From the NCBI RefSeq assembly GCF_018141165.1, contig NZ_CP058557.1, positions 2,852,001 through 2,916,000 of the forward strand: a DNA stretch of 64,000 nt, given 5' to 3'. How positions within the stretch are numbered: position 1 is the first letter of the stretch; every line of letters starts with the position of its first letter. Under the pieces are notes generated by a model. It was not told the origin of the DNA, did no database searches, and worked only from the letters and a program-made list of their open reading frames with translations. This document shows positions 35,367 through 43,615 of this stretch, one piece after another. The translations under genes and the position numbers were made by a program. Origin of the DNA: Alkaliphilus sp. B6464. Lineage in GTDB: Bacteria > Bacillota > Clostridia > Peptostreptococcales > Natronincolaceae.

Positions 35367-35741
35367 TGTTTTTCCCCCTTATATTAATATATTTATTTTG
35401 CCAAAGGGCAAAAATTGTAACTAAGTAATTGTGCTCAAACTCTGAACTTATCTACATATTATGTTTATTTATAATGATATATTACCGAAAAAACGGCAGA
35501 TACATTAGGTAAATACTTTACTGTTATGATCCTTAATTATAATTGCTATTTAAGATTCCAATCTGCAATTTTGCAAATTATATTTTCGTTTCATTTAAAA
35601 TTTTTAATTATGAGAATAGTCTTTTTTGTATTTCCTCTATTATATACCTGCATAAGTAAATATTGCAATAATAATTATTTTTTATTACATTTTGTTAATA
35701 TTTGTCCTCTTTTTTAATATTTTTGTTACATTTTTGTAATA
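35367..35741. other. AT-rich leader and spacer between the two opp operons
   Basis: This region lies upstream of oppA copy 1. A small inverted repeat TTTTGCC/GGCAAAA (about 35397-35413) sits 30-50 bases before its start. I see TATAAA-like boxes but no convincing -35/-10 pair, and no gene. A plus-strand frame at 35526-35717 has no ribosome site and AT-driven composition and is not called. Confidence 0.5.
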
Positions 35742-35801
35742 AATTAAAATAAAATAAAAATAGATAAGCCCCTTAACCATTATCGACGGTTAAGGGGCTT
35801 A
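35742..35801 (-). terminator. Intrinsic terminator of opp operon copy 2
   Basis: A perfect 14-bp stem containing AGCCCCTTAACC (35765-35778 with 35788-35801) and a 9-base loop is followed on the minus strand by TTATCTATTTTTATTTT. It is a strong stop 15 bases after oppF copy 2. Confidence 0.9.
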
Positions 35802-35815
35802 ATATCATTTTTTTA

Positions 35816-36784
35816 CTACTTCGCAGGCTTTAAGTTTCCTGTAAAGTGGCATGCTACAAATGTTTCATTACCTATATCTTTTAATTCTGGTGTTTCTTGC
35901 TTACAGATATCTTGTCTATACATACATCTTCCGTAGAAACGACAACCTGCCGGTGGATTAACTGGGCTTGGTACGTCTCCTTCTAGTAATATTCTTTCTT
36001 TCTTTATATCAATTTGCGGAACTGGAATAGCTGAAAGTAGAGCTTGTGTGTATGGATGCTGTGGTGATTTAAATATTGATTTGTAATCTGAAAGCTCAAC
36101 AATTTTTCCTAAATACATAACGGCAATTCTGTCACTTACGTGTTTAACAACACTTAGGTCATGAGAAATGAATAAATAGGTTAGCCCCATTTCTTTTTGC
36201 AAGTCATCCATCAAGTTTAATATTTGCGCCTGAATAGATACGTCTAGTGCTGATACTGGCTCATCCTGTACAATAAACTTTGGATTTAGAGCTAAGGCTC
36301 TTGCTATACCTATTCTCTGTCTTCTTCCACCATCTAGTTCGTGAGGATAGACATTTGTAAGTCTTTCTGCCAAACCTACGGTATCCATTAGTTCTTTTAC
36401 TCTTTTTTGCATATCAACTTTAGATTTAAATACTTTATTTACTACTAATGGCTCTGCAATAATATCTGATAAGCTCATTCTTGGGTTTAAAGATGCAAAT
36501 GGATCTTGGAAAACTATTTGCATTTCTTGTCTCATTTGTCTCATTTGCTGTTTGTTAAATTGAAGAATATCTTTACCTTCAAATATTATTTCTCCATCTG
36601 TTGCTTCTAATAGTCTTAATACTACCCTACCTGTAGTAGACTTACCACAGCCAGATTCTCCTACTAGTCCTAATGTTTCTCCCTTATTTATATAAAAGTT
36701 TACATCGTCCACTGCGTGGAGTAATCCTTTTTTAGTATTAAAATATTTTTTAAGATTTCTAGCTTCTATTAGTCTTTCTGCCAT
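35816..36784 (-). CDS. oppF: Oligopeptide ABC transporter ATP-binding protein OppF, copy 2
   Basis: The same protein as OppF copy 1 apart from the last residues (KPAK), including the LDGGRRQR signature variant, Walker [10 protein letters not shown] and the C-terminal cysteines. At the DNA level it is almost identical to copy 1, with differences at the 3' end. The start is the ATG at 36784 (322 residues). The stop is TAG rather than TAA. It lies at the end of its operon just ahead of a strong terminator. Confidence 0.95.
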   Translation of the reverse strand: MAERLIEARNLKKYFNTKKGLLHAVDDVNFYINKGETLGLVGESGCGKSTTGRVVLRLLEATDGEIIFEGKDILQFNKQQMRQMRQEMQIVFQDPFASLNPRMSLSDIIAEPLVVNKVFKSKVDMQKRVKELMDTVGLAERLTNVYPHELDGGRRQRIGIARALALNPKFIVQDEPVSALDVSIQAQILNLMDDLQKEMGLTYLFISHDLSVVKHVSDRIAVMYLGKIVELSDYKSIFKSPQHPYTQALLSAIPVPQIDIKKERILLEGDVPSPVNPPAGCRFYGRCMYRQDICKQETPELKDIGNETFVACHFTGNLKPAK

Positions 36785-36809
36785 TTTTTTCACCTCCTAG
36801 GTTAGTACT

Positions 36810-37778
36810 TTATTTTTCATATAATAAACAGTTAACGTAATGTCCTGGCTCTACTTCTGTCTTCTTAGGTATCCTTTTACTACATTCTGCTGTTGCCTTT
36901 GGACATCTTGGATGGAAAGGACAACCAGTTGGTAGATTCGTTGGATCTGGCATTAATCCCTTAATTGGCTTTAATCTATCTTCGTCTTCTTCGATGTTTG
37001 GTATTGAATTAAATAGTCCTAATGTGTAAGGATGTTTTGGGTTTGTAAATAACTTTCTTTTATCTGTATATTCTACTACTTTTCCTGCATACATAATAGC
37101 TACCTTATCGCATACATCTGCAACTATTCCTAGGTCATGGGTAATCATAATCATAGATGTTTTAAATTCTTCTTTAAGCTTTTTCATAAGTTCAAGTACC
37201 TGTGCTTGAATAGTTACGTCTAGTGCTGTTGTAGGCTCATCTGCAATAAGTAGAGTTGGGTTACAGGCAAGTGCTATCGCAATAACTACCCTCTGTCTCA
37301 TACCACCACTAAATTGATGTGGATAATCCTTTGCTCTTTCTCCCGGAATTCCTACTGTTTCAAGCATTTCTTGAGCCTTTGCCCATGCTTGTTTTGCATT
37401 AACCTTTTGGTGGAGTTTTATAACTTCTCCAATTTGATCTCCAACTGTCATTACTGGGTTTAATGAAGTCATAGGATCTTGGAAAATCATTGATATTTTA
37501 TTACCTCTAACTTTTCTAAGTTCTTGTTGGTTTTTCTTTAAAAGGTCTTCACCTTCAAATAATATTTCTCCACTAACAATTTTACCCGGAGGGTCTGGAA
37601 CAAGTTGCATGATTCCTAGAGCTGTTGTTGTTTTACCAGCTCCTGTCTCTCCTACTAATCCTAGAGTCTCACCTTTTCCAACTTCTAAACTCATATCTTC
37701 TACGGCACGGACTGTTCCATCCTCCGCTATATAATGAATAGCTAGGTCTTTTATTTCTAATAAATTATTTTTACTCAT
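36810..37778 (-). CDS. oppD: Oligopeptide ABC transporter ATP-binding protein OppD, copy 2
   Basis: Identical in protein sequence to OppD copy 1 (30615-31583). Two silent differences are visible in the DNA near 37613 and 37634. It has the canonical FSGGMRQR signature, Walker A GETGAGKTT and the cysteine-bearing C-terminal domain. The same start choice applies (ATG at 37778). It is followed by oppF after 25 bases. Confidence 0.95.
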   Translation of the reverse strand: MSKNNLLEIKDLAIHYIAEDGTVRAVEDMSLEVGKGETLGLVGETGAGKTTTALGIMQLVPDPPGKIVSGEILFEGEDLLKKNQQELRKVRGNKISMIFQDPMTSLNPVMTVGDQIGEVIKLHQKVNAKQAWAKAQEMLETVGIPGERAKDYPHQFSGGMRQRVVIAIALACNPTLLIADEPTTALDVTIQAQVLELMKKLKEEFKTSMIMITHDLGIVADVCDKVAIMYAGKVVEYTDKRKLFTNPKHPYTLGLFNSIPNIEEDEDRLKPIKGLMPDPTNLPTGCPFHPRCPKATAECSKRIPKKTEVEPGHYVNCLLYEK

Positions 37779-37806
37779 TCTCTTTCTCACTCCTATCCTT
37801 TTGAGA

Positions 37807-38718
37807 TTAGTTCTTTAGTCTAGGATCAAGTGCATCTCTTAATCCGTCACCTAGAAGGTTTAGAGCAAATATAGTAATCATAATTGCAAGGCCTGGAAAT
37901 GTAGCTACATGCCAATGATCTCTAAGGTATTCACGACCACTAGATAGCATTGCTCCCCACTCTGGTGTTGGTGGCTGAATTCCTAAACCTATAAAGCTTA
38001 GTCCAGCTGCTGATAAAATTGCTCCTGCAACTCCTAATGTTGCTTGTACAATAATTGGCGCCATTGAGTTTGGCAGAATATGCTTTGTAATAATTCTAAA
38101 ATCACTTGCTCCAACGGCTCTCGCCGCTTCAATAAACTCCTGATCCCTAATAGATAATACAGAAGCTCTAACTATACGAGCATAGGATGGAATTGATCCA
38201 ATACCTACGGCAATCATTACGTTTTTAAGTCCTGGTCCTAGAGCTGCTACAATTGATATAGCAAGTAGGATTCCAGGAATAGCAAGTAAAATATCCATTA
38301 CCCTCATAACAAAGTTGTCTAATTTTCCACCATAATATCCTGCTATAGCTCCAAAAGCTCCTCCTATTATGGCAGAAATACCTACGGCTATAAATCCAAC
38401 TTGAAGAGAAATTCTTGAACCATAAATAATACGACTAAAAATATCTCTACCAAAGTTATCTGCTCCTAGTAAATACTTACCCCCTGGAGCTTGTAGCTTA
38501 TCCTTTAAATTCTGATCGTCAAAACCGTATGGTGCAATAAAATCTGCAAAGATTGCCGCAAAGATTAAAAGTAAAATAATAAAAAGACCCACCATAGCCA
38601 TTTTATTTTTCTTTAGTCTTGTCCACACATCTATCCAAGGACCTCTTCTTTTTTTCTTAGCAACTGATTGTTTACCTTGTTCATCTATATCTTTAATAGC
38701 TACTTTTGTACTAGCCAT
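37807..38718 (-). CDS. oppC: Oligopeptide ABC transporter permease OppC, copy 2
   Basis: 303 residues. The permease core is the same as copy 1, with silent changes in the DNA. The N-terminal tail is different (MASTKVAIKDIDEQGKQSVA), and the sequence switches from diverged to near-identical around the first membrane helix, at RLKKNKMAMVG. AAAGGAGG precedes the ATG at 38718. The spacer to oppB (51 bases) is shorter than in copy 1 (120 bases). Confidence 0.94.
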   Translation of the reverse strand: MASTKVAIKDIDEQGKQSVAKKKRRGPWIDVWTRLKKNKMAMVGLFIILLLIFAAIFADFIAPYGFDDQNLKDKLQAPGGKYLLGADNFGRDIFSRIIYGSRISLQVGFIAVGISAIIGGAFGAIAGYYGGKLDNFVMRVMDILLAIPGILLAISIVAALGPGLKNVMIAVGIGSIPSYARIVRASVLSIRDQEFIEAARAVGASDFRIITKHILPNSMAPIIVQATLGVAGAILSAAGLSFIGLGIQPPTPEWGAMLSSGREYLRDHWHVATFPGLAIMITIFALNLLGDGLRDALDPRLKN

Positions 38719-38769
38719 ATATTTACCTCCTTTTCCAATTAACTTTGTAAACCTTTATTATATGAATGT

Positions 38770-39699
38770 TTATTTATACTGAGACTTAATTCTTGGATCT
38801 ACAAAGGCATATAAAATATCTACAAGTAGGTTGATAACACTAAAAGTAATAGCGATAAATAATACTCCACCTTGTACAACTGGGAAGTCTCTAGATTTAA
38901 TAGAGTCTACCATTAAACGTCCTACTCCTGGAATAGAGAAAATAGATTCCGTTAATACGGCTCCACCTAAAAGTCCTCCAAATTGAAGTCCGATAACTGT
39001 AATAATTGGAATAAGTGCATTTTTAAGGGCATGTCGATTTATTACAATGGATTCTGTCTGACCTTTAGCTCTTGCTGTTCTAATATAATCTTGACGCACT
39101 ACTTCAAGCATACTAGATCTAGTCATACGAGTAATAATAGCTGCAGAGCTTGTTCCTATAGTAATTGCAGGTAATACCATGTGCTTTAGGCTAGTAAAGC
39201 CAGATGATGGAAACCATTTTAAATGTACAGAGAAAAATAGAATCATCATAAGTCCTTGCCAGAAGTTTGGCATAGAAACTCCGATTAAAGCTGCAACCAT
39301 ACTAACTGAATCAAATATAGAATATTGTTTTGTAGCCGAAATAATTCCTGTAGGAATACCTAAAAGAACAGCAACTATAACCCCTGCGGCAGCTAATTTT
39401 AAAGTAGCTGGAAATCTATCTGTAATTTCACCTACTACAGGTCGTTTTGTTACATAGGATCTACCTATATCTTGATTAACTACTGCATTTTTAACATATC
39501 TACCATATTGAACAAGGAAAGGATCATCTAGCCCCATTTCCTCTCTTAATCTTTCAACGTCTGCTTTAGGTGCTGTCTCACCAAGCATAATTTTTGCAGG
39601 ATCTCCAGGTGTAAAATACATCAGGGTAAATACTATAAAGGATACACCTAACATAACAGGGATTAACATAATAAGTCTTCGTAATATATACTTATGCAT
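38770..39699 (-). CDS. oppB: Oligopeptide ABC transporter permease OppB, copy 2
   Basis: 309 residues and nearly identical to copy 1. Visible changes include MHKYILRR for MHKYIFKR, KADVE for KAEVE, FFSVHL for FFSVYL and ITFSVIN for ITFSIIN. It has the same EAA-type loop and six hydrophobic segments. GAAAGGAGG precedes the ATG. An intercistronic hairpin at 39779-39807 separates it from oppA. Confidence 0.94.
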   Translation of the reverse strand: MHKYILRRLIMLIPVMLGVSFIVFTLMYFTPGDPAKIMLGETAPKADVERLREEMGLDDPFLVQYGRYVKNAVVNQDIGRSYVTKRPVVGEITDRFPATLKLAAAGVIVAVLLGIPTGIISATKQYSIFDSVSMVAALIGVSMPNFWQGLMMILFFSVHLKWFPSSGFTSLKHMVLPAITIGTSSAAIITRMTRSSMLEVVRQDYIRTARAKGQTESIVINRHALKNALIPIITVIGLQFGGLLGGAVLTESIFSIPGVGRLMVDSIKSRDFPVVQGGVLFIAITFSVINLLVDILYAFVDPRIKSQYK

Positions 39700-39778
39700 T
39701 TAAAATCCTCCTTTCTAAATTTTCAAGCTATTATAAAGCATGTTTTAGAATATTTTTTATAGTATATAAATATAGGAG

Positions 39779-39807
39779 TATAGGGTCATTTCAACTATGA
39801 CCCTATA
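39779..39807 (-). terminator. Intercistronic attenuator hairpin between oppA and oppB, copy 2
   Basis: A perfect 11-bp stem TATAGGGTCAT (39779-39789) with ATGACCCTATA (39797-39807) and a 7-base loop. The stem core is conserved with copy 1 although the loop and flanks have changed, which implies selection for the structure. The following T content is modest. Confidence 0.7.
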
Positions 39808-39831
39808 AACATATAATTAATTACAATTAAT

Positions 39832-41382
39832 TTATTCGAAGTACACAGAACCTAATCTATGGTGTCCTGCCGGATGCTGTACAAAGCCTTTTACGTTACT
39901 TCTTAGACCCTCAACGTTTTCACCGTTGTTTAAGAATATCCATGGAGCGTCATTTCTAACAATTTCTTGAACTTCTAAATATGCTTTTTCTCTTTCTGCT
40001 TGGTCCGTACTCTTTCTTGCTTTATCTAACAATTCGTCAACTTTAGCATTAGCATAGAATGTTCTGTTACCAGCATCTCCAAATTGTGAAGAGTGGAACA
40101 GAGGATATATACCGTAGTCAGGATCTCCTGTTACTGCTGTCCATCCAAGGATAAACATGTCATGCTCACCTTTAGCTGTACCATCTATATAAGCACCCCA
40201 TTCAACTACTTTTACTTCAGCTTCAATATTGATTTCTTTTAATTGGTTTTGAACAATTTCAGCTATATCCATTCTTGATTTGTTATCGTTTGTCCAAATA
40301 GATGTTTTAAATCCATTTTCAAGACCTGCTTCTTTCATTAGCTCTTTAGCTTTTTCTACATTGTATTCATATGGAACTAATTTTTGGTTTGAAGCCCAAA
40401 CGTTTGGTCCTAATGGTCCATTAGCTAGCTCTCCAACACCTTGCATTACAGCTTCGATAATTGAATCAACATCTACAGCATGGTTAATAGCTTGACGTAC
40501 TCTCACATCATCAAAAGGTTTCTTTTGAACGTTAAATCCAATATATGTTGTTGATAAGTTTTCTTGTCTCATTAATACTAAGTCTTTATCTTCTTCTATT
40601 CTTTTAACATCAGTTGGTAAAACATCATATACAATATCAACTTCACCAGTTTCAAGGTTAATAGTTCTATTTGTTGCTTCTGATATACTTCTAAATTTAA
40701 CCTTTTCAACCTTAGCTTTTTCGCCATGATATTCCTCAAATTTTACTAGACTAATCTCATCACCGTTTACCCAGTTTTCAAACTTAAATGGACCTGTTCC
40801 AACTGGTTCTTGACCATAGTCATCGCCAGCATCTGTTACAGCTTTTTCATTTAAAATACTTGAACCTGGATGAGCTAAGTGAGCAAGTAGTGGCGCAAAT
40901 GGTTCTGTAGTAGCAATTCTAATTGTATAATCATCTACTATTTCAATTCCATCTTTATTAATTGCTCCTACAATATGTCCAACATGTGGCGATTCTAAAG
41001 CTCTTAAGAATGTAAATTTAACATCACTTGCTTTAAGCTCTTCACCGTTATGGAATTTAACACCTTGCTTTAATTTAAATTCGAATGTTAAATCATCAAT
41101 CTTTTCCCAAGATTCTGCAAGACCTGGTTGTAACTCCATATTTTCATCTTGTTCTACTAATGTTTCGTTAATTTGCTTAGTAACCCTTGAAGATGCATTA
41201 TCATTAGTGCCATGTGGGTCTAATGTTTTAGCATCTGAATTTTGAGCTACTACTAATGTGTCTTTTACTCCTCCGTTAGCACCACCAGTAGCGCCGTCAC
41301 CTGAGTTTCCACATCCAACAGCTACTAATGCTAGTACAATTATCATGCTTAATAATGCAAGCATTTTTTTGCTTTTAATCAT
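39832..41382 (-). CDS. oppA: Oligopeptide-binding lipoprotein OppA, copy 2
   Basis: 516-residue cluster C binding lipoprotein with lipobox VAVGC (Cys at about 24) and a short Gly/Asn-rich linker (GNSGDGATGGANGG) in place of the Thr/Asp/Pro linker of copy 1. The mature part matches copy 1 with scattered substitutions (for example TKQINETLVEQ versus IKQIYDTLVVQ), in places that may shape the peptide pocket. AAGGAGGAG precedes the ATG. A good promoter lies 126 bases upstream. Confidence 0.95.
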   Translation of the reverse strand: MIKSKKMLALLSMIIVLALVAVGCGNSGDGATGGANGGVKDTLVVAQNSDAKTLDPHGTNDNASSRVTKQINETLVEQDENMELQPGLAESWEKIDDLTFEFKLKQGVKFHNGEELKASDVKFTFLRALESPHVGHIVGAINKDGIEIVDDYTIRIATTEPFAPLLAHLAHPGSSILNEKAVTDAGDDYGQEPVGTGPFKFENWVNGDEISLVKFEEYHGEKAKVEKVKFRSISEATNRTINLETGEVDIVYDVLPTDVKRIEEDKDLVLMRQENLSTTYIGFNVQKKPFDDVRVRQAINHAVDVDSIIEAVMQGVGELANGPLGPNVWASNQKLVPYEYNVEKAKELMKEAGLENGFKTSIWTNDNKSRMDIAEIVQNQLKEINIEAEVKVVEWGAYIDGTAKGEHDMFILGWTAVTGDPDYGIYPLFHSSQFGDAGNRTFYANAKVDELLDKARKSTDQAEREKAYLEVQEIVRNDAPWIFLNNGENVEGLRSNVKGFVQHPAGHHRLGSVYFE

Positions 41383-41507
41383 TTTTACTCCTCCTTAGAT
41401 GTTATAATTTTTTGCTTTAGGTAAAAAGTAGTAGTGCTTCGTCTAATTGCAATTGTAGAAAAGTAAATTGCAAATGACATCATATTTGAATTTTTTAGAT
41501 TAAAAAC
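41383..41507 (-). other. 5' leader of opp operon copy 2
   Basis: About 120 bases between the promoter at 41508-41537 and oppA. Apart from the ribosome site I see no riboswitch or coding sequence. The remaining upstream stretch to 41751 is AT-rich and empty. Confidence 0.4.
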
Positions 41508-41537
41508 ATTATATAATCTCTCTAACGCTTATTGCAA
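41508..41537 (-). promoter_or_regulatory. Sigma-A-type promoter of opp operon copy 2
   Basis: On the minus strand TTGCAA (41532-41537), an 18-base spacer and a perfect TATAAT (41508-41513), upstream of oppA copy 2. No equivalent pair was found ahead of copy 1. Confidence 0.7.
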
Positions 41538-41751
41538 GGGTAATTGTCGAATTTTAAAATATCTTAATATTTGAAAATCACCATCTTTGTGACTTTATTA
41601 ACCAACCATATATATGTGTATTTGCCAATGCTTAAAGGTACCTTAATTTAAATTTGATTTTTAGATTTTTTCTTGTTTTTTAAAAAATTTTTAACTTTTC
41701 TTAACAAAGTTGACCAAGGTCTGAATTGTTTAAATATTTTATATTTATATA

Positions 41752-41792
41752 TAAAAAAAATAATACCTTGCAATAGGATACGAGGTATTATT
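41752..41792 (-). terminator. Intrinsic terminator of the MaoC hydratase gene
   Basis: AATAATACCT (41759-41768) pairs with AGGTATTATT (41783-41792) and is followed on the minus strand by a run of T (41752-41760). Confidence 0.85.
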
Positions 41793-41847
41793 TAAGTATA
41801 TCTATATTTAATTCTAAAATTATAACAACATAAAATTCTAAGACTTA

Positions 41848-42273
41848 TTATTTTTTTGCTCTTGGTGGCATAACAGTAGCAATTCCGTCTAATACAACTA
41901 TATCGTCCTGATTTGTACAAGTAGTTTTTAACTTCACTCTATTTTTCTCATTATTTATTTCTATAATTTCTACTGTCGCCTTAACAGTATCTCCAATTCT
42001 AACAGGAGCTAAAAACTTAAGCTCTTGACCTAGATAAATAGTTCCTGGTCCTGGCAAATACATTCCAAGAACTGCTGATATAAGCCCTGCACTTAACATT
42101 CCATGTGCAATTCGCCCTTTAAACATACTGATTTCTGCTTCTTTTTGATTAATGTGAGCTGGATTTAAATCTCCAGTAATTCCTGCATATAAGTATACAT
42201 CTGTTTCAGTAATTGTCTTTTCAAAGTATGCAGTATCCCCAATATTTAATTCCTCAATTATTTTCCCTCTCAT
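41848..42273 (-). CDS. MaoC-family (R)-specific enoyl-CoA hydratase-like protein
   Basis: Hot-dog fold enzyme of 141 residues that likely hydrates a trans-2-enoyl-CoA to the (R)-3-hydroxyacyl-CoA. The family active site is intact: YAGITGDLNPAHIN has the Asp and His of the D-x4-H pair at about 35-40, followed by IAHGML. The C-terminal segment GQELKFLAPVRIGDTVKA is also standard. It stands alone, between two peptide transporter operons on the same strand and with its own terminator, so its physiological partner is not visible. Confidence 0.9.
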   Translation of the reverse strand: MRGKIIEELNIGDTAYFEKTITETDVYLYAGITGDLNPAHINQKEAEISMFKGRIAHGMLSAGLISAVLGMYLPGPGTIYLGQELKFLAPVRIGDTVKATVEIIEINNEKNRVKLKTTCTNQDDIVVLDGIATVMPPRAKK

Positions 42274-42348
42274 TACACCCCAACTCCTATTCAGTAATAT
42301 TTTTAATTCTACTATTTTATAATATAACCAAATATTTCTTTATGCAAG

Positions 42349-42374
42349 AAAACAAGGAGGTGCTATTCCTCCTT
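42349..42374 (-). terminator. Terminator of the third peptide transporter operon
   Basis: AAGGAGG (42354-42360) pairs with CCTCCTT (42368-42374) with a 7-base loop. On the minus strand GTTTTC follows. It lies 24 bases after the small membrane protein gene, so that gene and the transporter probably end together. It could work on both strands. Confidence 0.7.
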
Positions 42375-42397
42375 ATTTTCATTAAAAATTTTCTCTA

Positions 42398-42589
42398 TTA
42401 TTTCATCCAAAGATTTAAAAGAAAAGCTACTAATAGAAAAGATCCTACAGTTCCTACAACGTAGGGAAATAAAACTTGGAAAAATGCTATAATAAATGCT
42501 AAAATATCAGTCCAGTCAAATTCTATTTTTTCATTTTGACCATTTTCCCAATATTCTGTCGGGTCCTGCTGCGATTGTTTCTTTAACAT
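42398..42589 (-). CDS. 63-residue single-helix membrane protein at the end of the third transporter operon
   Basis: Begins MLKKQSQQDPTEYWENGQNEK with a strong GGAGGGG ribosome site and ends in one or two adjacent hydrophobic segments (about 27-61). It starts 40 bases after the ATPase gene's stop on the same strand and precedes the operon's terminator, so it is probably cotranscribed. No family is recognised. A small regulatory or accessory subunit of the transporter is possible but unproven. Confidence 0.65.
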   Translation of the reverse strand: MLKKQSQQDPTEYWENGQNEKIEFDWTDILAFIIAFFQVLFPYVVGTVGSFLLVAFLLNLWMK

Positions 42590-42628
42590 TTCTACCCCTC
42601 CGTTACACTAGTTTTAGATTAATGCAAA

Positions 42629-43615
42629 TTATAGCAAATGACAAGCTACAAAATGTTCCGTAGCTACCTCTCTAAACTCAGGAACCTCTTCTTTACATCT
42701 TTCCATTGCATGGGGACATCTAGTATGGAATCTACACCCACTTGGTGGATTTGCAGGGCTAGGTATATCACCTTTTAAAATAATTCTATTCCTCTTCATC
42801 GTTGGATCTGCAATAGGAATAGCAGATAATAGCGCCTGTGTATATGGATGTAGTGGCTGCTTATATAGTTCGTCTTTTGGTGCTAATTCCACTAAGCTAC
42901 CTAAGTACATTACACCAATTCTGTCACTGATGTGTTTTACAACACTAAGGTCATGAGAAATGAATAAATATGTTAGCCCCATATCTTCCTGAAGATCCAT
43001 CAGTAAGTTTATAACCTGTGATTGTATAGAAACGTCAAGCGCAGAGACTGGTTCATCGCACACTATAAATTCTGGATTTAGTGCTAATGCCCTCGCTATA
43101 CCAATACGCTGTCTTTGGCCCCCACTAAATTCATGTGGATATCTTCTTATATGATAGGGTGCCAAACCACATTTTTCTATAATTTCACTAACCCTATCGT
43201 TTACTTCCTTCCCCTTTTTAGCTAATCCATGTTCGACTAAAGCTTCTCCTACAATTTGAGCAACGGTCAAACGTGGGTTTAAGGAGCTATATGGATCTTG
43301 GAATACGATCTGCATTTTAGTACGAAGTTTAATTAATTCCTCTTTTGGAAGACTGAAAATTTCACTTCCTTTATAGTAAACTTCACCATCAGTTTTTTCT
43401 AGGAGTTTTAGGAGTGTACGACCAGTTGTCGACTTACCACAGCCTGACTCACCTACAATACCTAAAGTCTCTCCCTTTTTAATGGTGAAGGATATGTCTT
43501 CAACAGCACGAACATGACCAACTGTTCGTTTTAAAAACCCACCTTTTATCGGAAAATACTTTTTTAAATTTTTAACTACGACTAAGTCCATATTTTCCTT
43601 TATTAGTTCTGCCAT
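42629..43615 (-). CDS. Peptide ABC transporter ATP-binding protein (OppF/DppF type), third operon
   Basis: ATPase subunit of 328 residues. Walker [11 protein letters not shown]-loop [11 protein letters not shown], canonical signature FSGGQRQR, Walker B FIVCDEP, and a C-terminal domain with [14 protein letters not shown] and CHLL. Unlike the tandem OppF copies it has the normal LSGGQ-type signature. Its ATG begins immediately after the stop of the upstream ATPase gene, and GGAGAGGTGG lies at that junction. Confidence 0.94.
   Translation of the reverse strand: MAELIKENMDLVVVKNLKKYFPIKGGFLKRTVGHVRAVEDISFTIKKGETLGIVGESGCGKSTTGRTLLKLLEKTDGEVYYKGSEIFSLPKEELIKLRTKMQIVFQDPYSSLNPRLTVAQIVGEALVEHGLAKKGKEVNDRVSEIIEKCGLAPYHIRRYPHEFSGGQRQRIGIARALALNPEFIVCDEPVSALDVSIQSQVINLLMDLQEDMGLTYLFISHDLSVVKHISDRIGVMYLGSLVELAPKDELYKQPLHPYTQALLSAIPIADPTMKRNRIILKGDIPSPANPPSGCRFHTRCPHAMERCKEEVPEFREVATEHFVACHLL

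Larger units (their letters stand above)
35822..41382. repeat. Tandem duplication, unit B (oppABCDF copy 2)
   Basis: Second member of the duplicated pair (see 29627-35366). The match is almost perfect over oppF and oppD, still high in oppC and oppB, and lowest in oppA and the spacers. The flanks of the two units are unrelated, so this is a real duplication with internal homogenisation rather than one repeated read. Confidence 0.95.

Noticed and set aside
35526-35717. 63-codon plus-strand frame between the opp operons
   Set aside because: AT-driven hydrophobic composition, no ribosome site and no recognisable domain.
32857-39457. Plus-strand frames of 63 and 92 codons inside both oppB copies
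   Set aside because: They are matched in both copies only because oppB is duplicated. They are antisense shadows with no ribosome site.
29627-41382. Assembly artefact as the cause of the duplicated opp operons
   Set aside because: The two copies have different flanks, different spacer lengths, clearly different oppA genes and their own terminators.
41711-41739. Plus-strand promoter TTGACC with 17-base spacing and AATATT
   Set aside because: It would drive nothing on the plus strand and lies beside a minus-strand terminator. Chance match in AT-rich DNA.
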